Source of the DNA: Marinobacter halophilus
GTDB taxonomy: Bacteria > Pseudomonadota > Gammaproteobacteria > Pseudomonadales > Oleiphilaceae
Direction of reading: 5' to 3'
Length of the DNA stretch: 64,000 bases
Assembly (NCBI RefSeq): GCF_003007685.1
Contig: NZ_PXNN01000013.1
Coordinates: 310,001-374,000 of the forward strand
Shown here piece by piece: positions 33,966 through 42,376 of the stretch. The notes under the pieces were generated by a model that was not told the origin of the DNA, made no database searches, and was given only the letters and a program-made list of their open reading frames with translations. Numbering within the stretch: the stretch's first letter is position 1; each line of letters opens with the position of its first letter. Position numbers and translations under genes: made by a program.

Positions 33966-34411
33966 GAGCAATCGCTACCCTGCTTTTATTGTGTGGTCTG
34001 ACGGCCTGTCAGAATTTACCAGACAGGCAGGAAGGTATCGCCGATAACGTCGTGTTTCTGAAAGCACATCATTGCCTGGAAGAATCCGTTGATGATATGA
34101 ACCGCATCCATTTCGGCCCCTGCCTGAAGGTCATCGACATCAATGGCCAACCACCGCAGGTGCGCGATGACGACTTTATTGAATTGCCCATCAAGCAGCC
34201 CCTGACCGTCGGAACCAGTTGCGTATACCGTCATGCCGACGGCACTCCCATTCCGGCCACCATGGAAACCACGGACTTTCAGGTCGGGCCTGACACCTTC
34301 ACCAACGGCGGACAACGCTGGTATTTACATGCCCACAAAAAAGCCAGACGGGTGATCGGTTGCGAGCCAACCCTGTCACGCTCTTTGAACCCCACAGAGA
34401 GCACAAATTGA
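33962..34411 (+). CDS. small lipoprotein, unknown function
   Basis: Unrecognised protein of 149 residues with a lipoprotein signal (lipobox LTAC, Cys near residue 16). The mature part has three further Cys (HHCLEES, FGPCLKV, TSCVYRH) plus GCEPT, so disulphides are possible. It has no known domain that I can identify. The ATG overlaps the stop codon of the preceding relic gene (ATGA), so it is likely translated from the same message; AAGGAG upstream also suits independent starting. The gene ends 32 bases before the opposing solute-binding gene. Confidence 0.65.
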   Translation: MRAIATLLLLCGLTACQNLPDRQEGIADNVVFLKAHHCLEESVDDMNRIHFGPCLKVIDINGQPPQVRDDDFIELPIKQPLTVGTSCVYRHADGTPIPATMETTDFQVGPDTFTNGGQRWYLHAHKKARRVIGCEPTLSRSLNPTESTN

Positions 34412-34442
34412 ACCCTTAAACACCGCCTGACATATCTGCCGG

Positions 34443-35225
34443 CTATTGATAACGAGCGATAATTGCATCCAGCTCACCGGCAGCACGCGCTGCGTCTACC
34501 GCGCGTTGCAAGTCGCCAACAATCTCCGGAGCCGTCTCGTTACTCATGGCCAGGTACATGGGCGTCTCGCGAAACACCAGTACCGGCTTAAGGCCAGTAA
34601 TCCCGTGTTCGTTTTCCGCCACCAACGGGCCAACCAGGCCGTCAGTTACCCACAGGTCGGCCTGGCCAAGCACCAGGCGCCGAGGATTGACATCGCCGGC
34701 GGCATTCATGATCACATCAAAACCCTGCTCAACCAGATACTCGGACATGACATCACCCCGGTAACCGGCAATTCTCAGGCCTTTGGCGTCTTCAAGAGAT
34801 TCCAGTGCAATGCCCGAATCCGGCGCCGCGAACAGTGTCCACTTGATCGGTGCCAGCGGCCCCACCCACTGAAACAGGTTTTCACGCTCGTCGGTGCGCG
34901 CGGTGCAGAACAAACCATGATTGACTCGCCCCTGAACCCAGTCATAGGCGTAACTCCATACCCGCATTTTCATCACCACATCATAATCGACACGGTTCAG
35001 CACCGCTTTCACCATATCGGTGCAAATGCCGGTAATTTCTTCTTGATTATGGGCAAAGCCCTCGCCAGAGACAGATGCATTGTAAGGTGGGTAGTGTTCG
35101 GTAAACAGGTAAAGACGCTCCGCAGCCTGCACCACCGAACTTGTGCCGGCAAGCATTAGCAGGACAAGCGATGCTCTGATAGCTCTCCGCAGGATGACCC
35201 TGGCCGATGCAATCCCATAATGCAT
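34443..35225 (-). CDS. solitary periplasmic solute-binding protein (SBP_bac_3 type)
   Basis: Periplasmic protein of 260 residues with a signal peptide (about residues 1-35, ending VVQAAE) and the type II binding-protein fold of family 3 solute-binding proteins. Landmarks: LYLFTEHYPPYNASV near residue 38, GICTDMVKAVLNRV near 66, LKGLRIAGYRGD-like GLRIAGYRGDVMSEYLVEQGFD near 148 and a Trp-Val-Thr hinge. No ABC permease or ATPase gene is next to it, so it may serve an orphan transporter or a signalling system. AAGGA precedes the start. A palindrome lies 52 bases upstream. Confidence 0.8.
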   Translation of the reverse strand: MHYGIASARVILRRAIRASLVLLMLAGTSSVVQAAERLYLFTEHYPPYNASVSGEGFAHNQEEITGICTDMVKAVLNRVDYDVVMKMRVWSYAYDWVQGRVNHGLFCTARTDERENLFQWVGPLAPIKWTLFAAPDSGIALESLEDAKGLRIAGYRGDVMSEYLVEQGFDVIMNAAGDVNPRRLVLGQADLWVTDGLVGPLVAENEHGITGLKPVLVFRETPMYLAMSNETAPEIVGDLQRAVDAARAAGELDAIIARYQ

Positions 35226-35276
35226 TTCGTATTCCTTCTGAGCGATGTGGTTGAGGTGGTAGTAAAATGTGCGGAC

Positions 35277-35293
35277 CTGGCACTTTGTGCCAG
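35277..35293. promoter_or_regulatory. CTGGCAC palindrome upstream of the solute-binding gene
   Basis: CTGGCAC and GTGCCAG form a perfect seven-base inverted repeat with a three-base centre. It lies about 50 bases upstream of the leftward gene and just inside a TATAAT-like element at 35322-35327, so an operator or a leader hairpin are both possible. Confidence 0.4.
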
Positions 35294-35401
35294 TTGTTTT
35301 GATAGTTTATGCCAGCGAGAAATTATAGTCCCCTTTCTGCACGGAAATTTCGGTGACAGAACGTATCCGGAAGATACGACGACCCCGCCCGGAGGATCCT
35401 G

Positions 35402-36301
35402 TTAGCCAATGGCTTTTCTTGGCCCGGTGACAACCACCAGGGCCACGCCAGCCACCGCAATCAGGCCGCCCGCCATGGCCATCGGCCCCAAACGCTCATC
35501 AAACAGAATGAAAGCCTCCAGCGCGGTAACCGGGGGCACCAGATAGAACAGACTGGCCACCTGAGAAGCGGCACCGCGACGAATCAGCCACATCAGAATC
35601 AGAATGGCACTGACGGATAATCCGAACACCAGCCATGCCAGCGCGAATTTAAATTGCAAGGTCCATTGCACCTCCCGCGTTTCAAAAGCTAACGCGCCAA
35701 TGGCGAATAACACGGCGGCAGCGCTGTACTGAATCATGGTGCCGGACACCAGATCCACGGAAGTACCGTAGCGTTTCTGATAGACGGTCCCCAGCGAGAT
35801 CCCCAACAGTGCAAATCCTGCCCACAGCAAGGTCAGCGCGGAAAGGCTCACCGTGCCCCCGGCGCCCCCGCCAAACTTTTCAGCCATTACCAGGCCGACA
35901 CCCAGAAGCCCCATCAGCAGTCCAAGCCATTGTCGGCGAGTCACTGTCTCTTTGAGAAAAACAACCGCGGCCACTGCGGTTACCAGGGGTTGTAGCCCGA
36001 CGATCAATGACACCAGGCCAGAAGACATCCCCTGGTCAATGGCATAGAACACGCCGCCAAGATAACAGCCATGAACCAGAACCCCGGTAATCGCCAGATG
36101 GCCAGCTCCACGCCAACCCGGCCAGCGGGTTTTCATTAGCCATGCCAAGACTGCCAACGGCAATAGCGTAAGCAGCATGCGTATAAGCAGCAGAGTGAAC
36201 GGTTCGGCGAACGGGAGCCCGTACTTGGCACCAATGAAGCCGGTGCTCCAGAGCCAGACAAACAGTGCAGGAACGAAAAAAGAGTAGAAAACCGGTGGCA
36301 T
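35402..36301 (-). CDS. EamA/DMT-superfamily transporter
   Basis: Inner-membrane protein of 299 residues with about ten hydrophobic segments and two EamA repeats, the drug/metabolite transporter superfamily. Repeat landmarks: WSTGFIGAKYGLPFAEPFTLLLIRM near residue 18 and KETVTRRQWLGLLMGLLGVGLV near 117; the second repeat has YLVPPVTALEAFILFDERLGPM near 251. Family members often export amino acids, nucleotides or purines. Substrate not inferable. The gene stands alone; only weak ribosome site (GAG) is seen before its ATG. Confidence 0.88.
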   Translation of the reverse strand: MPPVFYSFFVPALFVWLWSTGFIGAKYGLPFAEPFTLLLIRMLLTLLPLAVLAWLMKTRWPGWRGAGHLAITGVLVHGCYLGGVFYAIDQGMSSGLVSLIVGLQPLVTAVAAVVFLKETVTRRQWLGLLMGLLGVGLVMAEKFGGGAGGTVSLSALTLLWAGFALLGISLGTVYQKRYGTSVDLVSGTMIQYSAAAVLFAIGALAFETREVQWTLQFKFALAWLVFGLSVSAILILMWLIRRGAASQVASLFYLVPPVTALEAFILFDERLGPMAMAGGLIAVAGVALVVVTGPRKAIG

Positions 36302-36397
36302 CGATCAGGCTCGACTGCGGTAAGGAAGGGTGTCGCAACGATAACTAACCATCAGCCGGCCTGACAGGCGCAGACCGGCCTTACACGACTGCGGTCG

Positions 36398-36637
36398 TCA
36401 GCCACCCGCCAGCATCGACTGCAGCTTTTGAGTAAATTCGACCGCCTCGCAGCCCAGCGGCGTCAGATAACCGCCATCCTTCTGGCTGATCAACCCCTTT
36501 GTAAAAAGAGCTTCGGCGGCCTCTACCGTTTCCGGTGCTGCTCTGTGAGCATGCACCTTGATGCCTTCCTGAGTCGACATGGAAGGGAACTGCAGCAACA
36601 GGTTCAGCTCGGCAAGGTGGTTCGGGGAGAAAGGCAT
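36398..36637 (-). CDS. TIGR02647 family protein
   Basis: Short protein of 79 residues in the TIGR02647 family found in Pseudomonas and relatives; function unknown. It begins MPFSPNHLAELNLLLQFPSMSTQEGIKVH, which is the family start, and ends GLISQKDGGYLTPLGCEAVE, resembling a small winged-helix segment. TGGAG precedes the ATG. It lies between the EamA gene and a divergent lytic transglycosylase gene and may be independent. A DNA-binding role is plausible by the helix pattern but not shown. Confidence 0.8.
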   Translation of the reverse strand: MPFSPNHLAELNLLLQFPSMSTQEGIKVHAHRAAPETVEAAEALFTKGLISQKDGGYLTPLGCEAVEFTQKLQSMLAGG

Positions 36638-36859
36638 AAGAGCTCCAGATCAGTTGATTTATCTGCAGTTTAGCTCAAATACCCCGGGGCTAAAGAATAT
36701 TCTCGAACGAATTGATCTGGATGCATCTTTTGTCACGGAAAAGTTTGTGACCCTATCAGCAATCCGTATCATCAAAATACGAAACTCCTACACTTGGGGG
36801 CGAATCTGCCGCGATAATAAAGGCAGATTGTTTTGTCAAACCGGAACCTCAGGCCTTTG

Positions 36860-37573
36860 ATGACTTACAGCTGTATCGCTATCCTGACGAAAACCACCGC
36901 AGCCCTGGTGACAGGCGTGCTACTGCTGGCGGGCCCTGCCCATGCCAACAGCATTCAACGCATTGTGCACCCAGATGGCCGCGTGGAATTTACCAACGTC
37001 AAAAGCCAGAGCCAGCCACGGGCTTCCAGCCGGAACGAGACCGTCTATCGCTACACCGACGAGCATGGTGTGGTCGCCTACAGCAGCCAGCGCCCCAGCG
37101 ATGCCGACTTCGACGTGATCCGTTTTCACTGTTATGCCTGTGACCCGGGCTCAAAAGTGGACTGGTACAACACGCCCCTGTTTCTCAATCCCTACCGAAA
37201 TGAAATCCTGACCGCTGCCCGGGAATTTGACGTTGACCCGGCGCTGGTGCGTGCGGTCATCCACGCCGAATCGGCCTTTAATCCCAGTGCAATTTCTCCC
37301 GTTGGCGCCCAGGGCCTGATGCAGCTGATGCCCGGCACCGCCAAAGAGCTCGGGGTCGAAAACGCGCTGGAAGTGACCGAAAACATCCGGGGTGGTGTGA
37401 ACTATCTGGCCAAGATGCTGCAGCGCTTCGGCGGTGACATCCGTCTCGCCACCGCCGCCTACAATGCCGGTCCCGGTGCGGTCGGCCGATACAACGGCAT
37501 CCCACCGTTCGCAGAGACCAAAGCCTACGTCGAACGCGTGGGCATTCTGCACCAACGCTACGCCGCTAACTGA
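36860..37573 (+). CDS. lytic transglycosylase with DUF4124-like N-domain
   Basis: Exported protein of 237 residues. A signal peptide (about 1-29, ending AHANS) is followed by a short DUF4124-like beta region ([16 protein letters not shown] and [18 protein letters not shown]) and a C-terminal goose-type SLT domain: [38 protein letters not shown] near residues 133-170 with the catalytic Glu in HAES, then [31 protein letters not shown]. It cleaves peptidoglycan glycan strands. The ATG at 36860 is chosen because it gives a proper signal and has CAGG upstream; the longer TTG frame does not help. It overlaps the next gene by one base. Confidence 0.9.
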   Translation: MTYSCIAILTKTTAALVTGVLLLAGPAHANSIQRIVHPDGRVEFTNVKSQSQPRASSRNETVYRYTDEHGVVAYSSQRPSDADFDVIRFHCYACDPGSKVDWYNTPLFLNPYRNEILTAAREFDVDPALVRAVIHAESAFNPSAISPVGAQGLMQLMPGTAKELGVENALEVTENIRGGVNYLAKMLQRFGGDIRLATAAYNAGPGAVGRYNGIPPFAETKAYVERVGILHQRYAAN

Positions 37574-38355
37574 TGGGCACCATCATCAAGCGCCCGGAGA
37601 TCACCGGCGATATCGTGCATGTGGCTAACGATACGTATGGCAACATACTGGTGATCGATGACCGAAAACACCGGATTCTCAGTTTCGATTCGGTGTTCGA
37701 GCAAAGCAAAATGGTGCGTTCGGCGCCCCATGTGCCCGTGCATGAATACAACCGGGCCATGCTGCTGGCAATCGCCTATGACGAACCGGCACGGGTGACG
37801 GTATTAGGACTCGGCGGCGGCGTACTGGCCCATGGCCTGCACAAGTTACTGCCCGAAAGCAGGATTCAGGTGTTCGAGTTACGGCAAAAAGTGGCGGATA
37901 TAGCCCGGGAATGGTTCTCGCTGCCGGAGTCCGAACGGCTCACCATCACCGTCGGCGACGCCCGCCTGGCCATTGACAGCCTGCCAGAAGGCAGCACCGA
38001 CATGATCCTGACCGACCTCTACAGCGCCGACCGAATGAGCCCGGCCCAGGCTCAACGCCAGTTCATTCAAGCCTGCAGCCAGGCACTGTCTGATACCGGC
38101 TGGCTGGTTCTCAACTACCATCGCATGCCGGAACCCGATGGCAACCTGGCGCGGGAGCTCCACCGCCAGTTTCCACTGCTGCTGGTGTTCAAAAGCAAGA
38201 CTAACAACTGGGTGATTTACGGGCGCAAGCAGGCGTTTGATCCCTGGTCTCTGGAAGCTCGCCGATTGAAAGCCCTGGAGGAGCGCCTGCCCATTGGCTG
38301 GCATAAGCTGACCCGGAAGCTCAACCTGCTGGGTCGCGCAGAGAACACTGACTGA
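37573..38355 (+). CDS. spermidine synthase-like protein
   Basis: Protein of 260 residues with the spermidine synthase fold. Landmarks: AVDDTYGNILVIDDRKHRIL-like start (YGNILVIDDRKHRILSFD near 22), the nucleotide-binding motif VTVLGLGGGVLAHGLH near 75, FELRQKVADIA with the acidic end of the strand, and TDMILTDLYSAD near 140 in the catalytic Asp position. It is in a cluster with a lytic transglycosylase and rsuA, and no polyamine gene is nearby, so its substrate is uncertain. It resembles the protein at 19.3 kb only in family. Its ATG overlaps the previous stop codon (TGATG), so translation is coupled. Confidence 0.7.
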   Translation: MGTIIKRPEITGDIVHVANDTYGNILVIDDRKHRILSFDSVFEQSKMVRSAPHVPVHEYNRAMLLAIAYDEPARVTVLGLGGGVLAHGLHKLLPESRIQVFELRQKVADIAREWFSLPESERLTITVGDARLAIDSLPEGSTDMILTDLYSADRMSPAQAQRQFIQACSQALSDTGWLVLNYHRMPEPDGNLARELHRQFPLLLVFKSKTNNWVIYGRKQAFDPWSLEARRLKALEERLPIGWHKLTRKLNLLGRAENTD

Positions 38356-38360
38356 ACCCC

Positions 38361-39056
38361 ATGAAACTGTCACGTATTCTCAGCAACCAGAACGAGGTCA
38401 GCCGCCGCCAGGCCAACCGGCTGCTGGCTGCCGGCCGCGTTTTCATAGATGGCGGTGTTTGCCGGGAAGGCGGCCTGGATGTTTCACGGTTCAGGGAAGT
38501 CAGGATTGATCAGGACATCATCCAGTGCGCAGAGCCCGCCCATTACCTGATGCTGCACAAGCCAGCGGGCTATCTCAGCGCCACCCAGGATGAGCAGCAC
38601 CCAACGGTGATGGAACTGATAGAGTCCGGATTACGGCCACAGCTGCACATCGGCGGGCGGCTGGACCGGGCCAGCACCGGGCTACTGATTCTCAGCAGTG
38701 ACGGGCTCTGGTCTCGCCGGTTGACCGAACCGAGGATCAAGATCCCCAAGGTCTATCGGGTAAAAACCGCACAACCGATCAGCCCGGAAACCGCAGAACG
38801 CTTTGCCGAAGGCATCTGGTTTGATTATGAGCAGTTAACGACCTCTCCCGCCCACCTGGACCAGCTCAGCGACCATGAAGCCCTGCTTACCATATTCGAG
38901 GGCCGCTACCACCAGGTTAAGCGCATGTTCCACGCCGTGGGTAACCGGGTTACCTCACTGCACCGGGAAAGCATGGGCGACCTGAAGCTGGACCCCACGC
39001 TTGCCGTAGGCGGCTATCGCCACCTCACCACCGACGAGGTCAGCTCCGTCGGTTAA
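38361..39056 (+). CDS. rsuA: 16S rRNA pseudouridine(516) synthase RsuA
   Basis: Pseudouridine synthase of 231 residues of the RsuA/RluB family that modifies U516 of 16S rRNA. The N-terminal S4-like RNA-binding part runs through about residue 60 (SRRQANRLLAAGRVFIDG), the catalytic motif IGGRLDRASTGLLIL near 96-110 contains the essential Asp, and GRYHQVKRMFHAVGN near 187 is the RsuA-type motif III. It is five bases after the spermidine synthase-like gene, so likely in one transcript. A hairpin overlaps its stop codon. Confidence 0.9.
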   Translation: MKLSRILSNQNEVSRRQANRLLAAGRVFIDGGVCREGGLDVSRFREVRIDQDIIQCAEPAHYLMLHKPAGYLSATQDEQHPTVMELIESGLRPQLHIGGRLDRASTGLLILSSDGLWSRRLTEPRIKIPKVYRVKTAQPISPETAERFAEGIWFDYEQLTTSPAHLDQLSDHEALLTIFEGRYHQVKRMFHAVGNRVTSLHRESMGDLKLDPTLAVGGYRHLTTDEVSSVG

Positions 39057-39064
39057 CGGAGCTG
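39041..39064. terminator. hairpin across the rsuA stop codon
   Basis: CAGCTCCGT (39041-39049) pairs perfectly with ACGGAGCTG (39056-39064), loop of six. It includes the stop codon of rsuA and lies before the opposing efpL gene. There is no T run, so its terminating strength is doubtful. Confidence 0.5.
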
Positions 39065-39072
39065 TCCGAAAG

Positions 39073-39639
39073 TCAGGCGCGGCTGAGGAACTTACGCTCT
39101 TCTACGTTGACCTTGATGCGGTCGCCGGTAGAGATGTGTTCGGGTACCTGCACCATCAGGCCGGTGCTCAGCCTGGCCGGTTTGGTACGAGCCGTCGCAG
39201 AGCCACCCTTCACGGACGGATCGGTTTCTTCGATGGCCAGCTCTACCGTCGGAGGCAAATCCAGAGCAACCGGCGTATCAGACACCAGAATAGCCATCAC
39301 GCCCTGGGTGTCTTCGGTAATAAACAGCAACTCATCTTCAATCGCACTTTTATTCAGCATGTACTGGGTAAAATCTTCGTTATCCATGAAGACATACTCA
39401 TCGCCATCGGCGTACGAGAAAGTCACTGGCCGGCGCACCAGATCGGCCAGGTTCAGCATATCCGAGTCTTTGAAGGTCTCATCCAGCTTCTGATCCGTCA
39501 CCACATCGTACATCCGCATGCGGTACAGACTTCCACCGGCTCGGCCTTGCGGCACGGAACGCTCGATATCCTTGACGAAGTAAACCCGCCCTTCGTATTC
39601 AACCGCCTGATTTTTTTTGATCTCACTCGCTTTTGGCAT
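39073..39639 (-). CDS. yeiP: elongation factor P-like protein EfpL (YeiP)
   Basis: EF-P paralogue of 188 residues, very close in layout to E. coli YeiP (190), which helps ribosomes pass poly-proline stretches and is now called EfpL. It begins [17 protein letters not shown]; the tip loop [14 protein letters not shown] near 29-42 has Arg where EF-P has its modified Lys, as in YeiP. Further blocks: [40 protein letters not shown] and [14 protein letters not shown]. The start at 39639 gives this N-terminus; the longer frame does not match the family. It is alone, opposite rsuA. Confidence 0.92.
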   Translation of the reverse strand: MPKASEIKKNQAVEYEGRVYFVKDIERSVPQGRAGGSLYRMRMYDVVTDQKLDETFKDSDMLNLADLVRRPVTFSYADGDEYVFMDNEDFTQYMLNKSAIEDELLFITEDTQGVMAILVSDTPVALDLPPTVELAIEETDPSVKGGSATARTKPARLSTGLMVQVPEHISTGDRIKVNVEERKFLSRA

Positions 39640-39722
39640 AACACCCGTTTCCAGAAAAATTGAACTTTGAAGCCGCTGATATACCACGACTCGCGCGCAG
39701 AAGCGATAGTCAACTCACAGCA

Positions 39723-40220
39723 TCAACCATTCGCTTGAGAGAGTTGCTGTCGGGTTTTCAGGCGCCCCTCACGGCGAATCTCGGCATTGGCATGGCGCCG
39801 TCTCTGCTCGTCGGTTTCCGGAATCACCGCCGGCACATCAACCGGTTTGTCGTTTTCATCCAGCGCCACAAACGTGAAAAAAGCCGACAGAATGTGACGC
39901 GTCTCGCCGGTGTAACTGTTTTCTGCCACGACCTTGGCACCAATCTCCATGGACGAGCCCCAGCTCCGGTTAAGCGACAGGTTGAACAACAAGGTGTCGT
40001 TGCCCTTGGCCGGCGCCCGGAAGTGGATAGAATCCACCGCCGCCGTCACACACACGTGGGCCGAGTGGCGCTCTGCCACCACCAGCGCCAGCCGGTCGCA
40101 TTTAGCCATGATCATGCCGCCGAAGACCGTATTGTGCGCGTTCATGTCGTTGGGAAAAACTTTGTACACATGCTTCTCGATCGCAGAAGCGGAAACGGGC
40201 TTGGCCGGTTGCTCAGGCAT
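39723..40220 (-). CDS. acyl-CoA thioesterase (YciA-like hotdog)
   Basis: Acyl-CoA thioesterase of 165 residues with the single hotdog fold of the YciA type. The motif PNDMNAHNTVFGGMIMAKCDRLAL near residue 24 includes the Asn and Gly-Gly turn around the catalytic Asp (in KCDRLA), and VTAAVDSIHFRAPAKGND follows. It hydrolyses acyl-CoA to free acid. The start at 40220 (MPEQPAKPV) has GGGAG near it and removes a non-conserved leader. The gene is alone, but other acyl-CoA enzymes (ligases, crotonase) are in the window. Confidence 0.88.
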   Translation of the reverse strand: MPEQPAKPVSASAIEKHVYKVFPNDMNAHNTVFGGMIMAKCDRLALVVAERHSAHVCVTAAVDSIHFRAPAKGNDTLLFNLSLNRSWGSSMEIGAKVVAENSYTGETRHILSAFFTFVALDENDKPVDVPAVIPETDEQRRRHANAEIRREGRLKTRQQLSQANG

Positions 40221-40370
40221 TTCACTCTGCTCCCTTTTACAGTTACCCACAGATTCTGTGGATAACTTTGTTAGCAAGGCAAGGACATCTCCCTGCAAGC
40301 AGCGCCGCTCCTGTGTTTGCGGGCCGTGCAGGGAATTTGATCAGATAAGTGTCGCGCTAACCGGTAAGGA

Positions 40371-41069
40371 TTAACCCATCAGGTCAAAGTGAGCGGCGTC
40401 CTGCTCGATGCAGCGATCCAGCAGCGCCAGGTACTCCGCTTTCGCCTTCAGTTTGGTCTGTTTGTGGGCGTTCATGTTCAGCTGCTTCATCTGGGTGGCT
40501 ACGGCCACTGCCCGCTCCATCAACTGCTCCGGCGCAACCAGCTCATCCAGGAAACCGGCAGCCACCGCACTTTCCGGATTGAAGATTTCCGCGTTAACCA
40601 CCGACCGGTAGAAGTAAGGCGCCGGCATGCGGTGACGCGCGATTTCGATGCCCGCGTGGTGCATGGTCATGCCGATGGCCACTTCGTTCAGGCCCAGCTT
40701 GAAGCTGCCCTGCACGCCAATGCGGTAGTCCACAGACAGCAGCACAAAGGCACCCTTGGCAATGGCATGGCCACTGCAAGCTCCAATCACGGGCAGCGGG
40801 AAGGCAGACAGGCGACGGGTCAGGGTTGAACCTACCTTCACCAGCGCCATGGCTTCTTTCGGGCCCTTCTGCATTGCTTTCAGATCGTAGCCACCGGAAA
40901 ACATGCCCGGCTGGCCCGTCAAAATGACAATGGCTTTGTCCTGCTCGGCACGATCAAGAGCGGCGTTGAGCCCCTCGAAAACCTCATGGCCCAGAGCGTT
41001 GGCTTTACCGTTGTTCAGGGCGATGGTGGCGATGCCGTCATTCAGTTCGTAAGTTACGAGTTCAGTCAC
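40371..41069 (-). CDS. crotonase-like enoyl-CoA hydratase/isomerase
   Basis: Crotonase family protein of 232 residues. Landmarks: IATIALNNGKANALGHEVFEGLNAAL near residue 12, VILTGQPGMFSGGYDLKAM near 49 (oxyanion Gly and CoA site) and PVIGACSGHAIAKGAFVLLSVDYRIG near 91, in which the family Glu near position 144 of rat hydratase is not obvious. The start is GTG at 41069, with GAGGA eight bases upstream, rather than the ATG at 41132 that has no ribosome site. It is likely a hydratase or isomerase of beta-oxidation, but the missing Glu pair makes other crotonase reactions possible. Confidence 0.82.
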   Translation of the reverse strand: MTELVTYELNDGIATIALNNGKANALGHEVFEGLNAALDRAEQDKAIVILTGQPGMFSGGYDLKAMQKGPKEAMALVKVGSTLTRRLSAFPLPVIGACSGHAIAKGAFVLLSVDYRIGVQGSFKLGLNEVAIGMTMHHAGIEIARHRMPAPYFYRSVVNAEIFNPESAVAAGFLDELVAPEQLMERAVAVATQMKQLNMNAHKQTKLKAKAEYLALLDRCIEQDAAHFDLMG

Positions 41070-41169
41070 CTGCGTGTCCTCATCTACTGCCAGATTTAAG
41101 TGAGTGTTTGTTAACTTTATAGGGAATGCCAAAAATCAGCAACGCGCCAGGGGCGACCTGACCACAAGG

Positions 41170-41547
41170 TCAGGGCCGGACGATCCCGGACTGGGGTACA
41201 AGGCAATTCATCATGGAGATCGAAACATCCCGGAACAGCGCCTCGGAGTTCACATAGTCAGGAAACCTGTCATACACCGCGCGGCGGCAGCTGGAGGTTC
41301 GAGGCTGAGCGCGCTTGATGCATTCTGCCACGGCATCGTCATCATCGGAATCGCCAACCGCCTGCGCACAAATCTGCGGAACCTGTGTGATCGCCCAGTC
41401 CACCGCCTCACTGATCTTGACAGGATTGGCCTGTAGATTGGCGAAACGGGCGGGATCGGTGGAATCAGGCTGCTCTCGGGTCTGACCCCAGAACACATAG
41501 ACAAGGGCAACCGAAACCATGGCAACCGTAACAATGGGGAACTTCAT
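41170..41547 (-). CDS. hypothetical exported or membrane-anchored protein
   Basis: Unrecognised protein of 125 residues with an N-terminal hydrophobic segment (about 1-20, FPIVTVAMVSVALVYVFWG) that serves as signal or anchor. The body has four Cys (PQICAQ, VAECIKR, SSCRRAV, MNCLVP) and is probably helical. The ATG at 41547 has AAGGAA nine bases upstream and is preferred to the in-frame TTG and GTG just before it. No family recognised. It lies after the crotonase and is convergent to none; the arfB gene lies 328 bases away on the other strand. Confidence 0.6.
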   Translation of the reverse strand: MKFPIVTVAMVSVALVYVFWGQTREQPDSTDPARFANLQANPVKISEAVDWAITQVPQICAQAVGDSDDDDAVAECIKRAQPRTSSCRRAVYDRFPDYVNSEALFRDVSISMMNCLVPQSGIVRP

Positions 41548-41874
41548 CAACACTTTCCTTGAATGGCTCTAGGCTTTGAGGGTCTGTGGAGTCTGGCGGA
41601 AAATCAAGAGATAAAACAGAAAAGGTTACACACAAAATCTGTGGATAACTTTGTGTGTAGCCCAAGGATAGGTGCCGTGAACCCAGTCATAATGGGGGCT
41701 CAGCCATTATGACTGGAAAATGACCGGGTTATTTTTTCGCCAACAAACTGACGATGATCCGCTGCGGCGCATGTGCCAGAATAGGCGAAGTAAAACGCCG
41801 GTGCTTCCGATAGCCCAGCGTAATCCGGAGGGCCACAGGACCAAGCCGATCATGTCAGAACTAAGTGCCAAGCC
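41548..41874. other. 327-base intergenic stretch before arfB
   Basis: No gene is supported here. It is moderately AT-rich at 41590-41710; TATGACTGG near 41707 and CAGTCATAATGG near 41686 form an imperfect inverted repeat (CAGTCATAATGG / CCATTATGACTG, 41685-41714), which could be a weak hairpin before arfB. No ribosome site is clear for arfB. Confidence 0.4.
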
Positions 41875-42288
41875 ATGCTGAAAATCTCCAACGCCATAGA
41901 ACTCGCCGATTGGGAAATCGAAATCACCCAGATCAGAGCGCAAGGGGCCGGCGGCCAAAACGTCAACAAGGTCGCCTCGGCAGTGCACCTACGCTTCGAT
42001 ATCCTCCGCTCCACGTTGCCACCAGTTTACAAAGAACGCCTAATGGCTTTCTCAGACCAGCGCATCAGCAAAGACGGCATTGTGATCATCAAAGCGCAGT
42101 CGTTCCGAACCCTTGAACTGAACAAAGAAGATGCCCTGGCGCGACTGCAGGAGTTGATTCAGGAGGCGGTAAAATTCCAGAAAGCGCGACGAGCAACCAA
42201 ACCTACCAAAGGCTCGCAACGTCGGCGTGTGGATACCAAGACCCAGAAAGGCAAAACCAAGGCACTCAGAGGAAAGGTGAAACTTTAA
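41875..42288 (+). CDS. arfB: alternative ribosome-rescue factor ArfB
   Basis: Peptidyl-tRNA hydrolase of 137 residues (ArfB/YaeJ, ICT1 family) that rescues ribosomes stalled on broken mRNA. The catalytic GGQ motif is in RAQGAGGQNVNKVASAVHLRFD near residues 22-43, and the C-terminal tail is basic and rich in Lys and Arg (KARRATKPTKGSQRRRVDTKTQKGKTKALRGKVKL), the part that enters the mRNA channel. The start at 41875 matches the family N-terminus; the ribosome site is weak. It is alone, with a periplasmic binding gene 89 bases on. Confidence 0.93.
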   Translation: MLKISNAIELADWEIEITQIRAQGAGGQNVNKVASAVHLRFDILRSTLPPVYKERLMAFSDQRISKDGIVIIKAQSFRTLELNKEDALARLQELIQEAVKFQKARRATKPTKGSQRRRVDTKTQKGKTKALRGKVKL

Positions 42289-42376
42289 CTGGCTGGCAAA
42301 CACTGTTACTTTTTACTGAGCTGAAGTTTTTTTCTGAATTTGACGGGTGTTCACTCGCCGTTCCCGGAGCCTTGAT

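Noticed and set aside
32959-34411. considered as a complete defence island with AbiTii, relic and lipoprotein
   Set aside because: The neighbours look like a transpeptidase relic and an ordinary lipoprotein; no nuclease, ATPase or toxin motif supports a multi-gene system.
36833-36859. TTG start for the lytic transglycosylase
   Set aside because: It adds nine residues before the signal peptide without a ribosome site.
37558-38373. minus-strand frames opposite the spermidine synthase-like and rsuA genes
   Set aside because: Antisense shadows without motifs.
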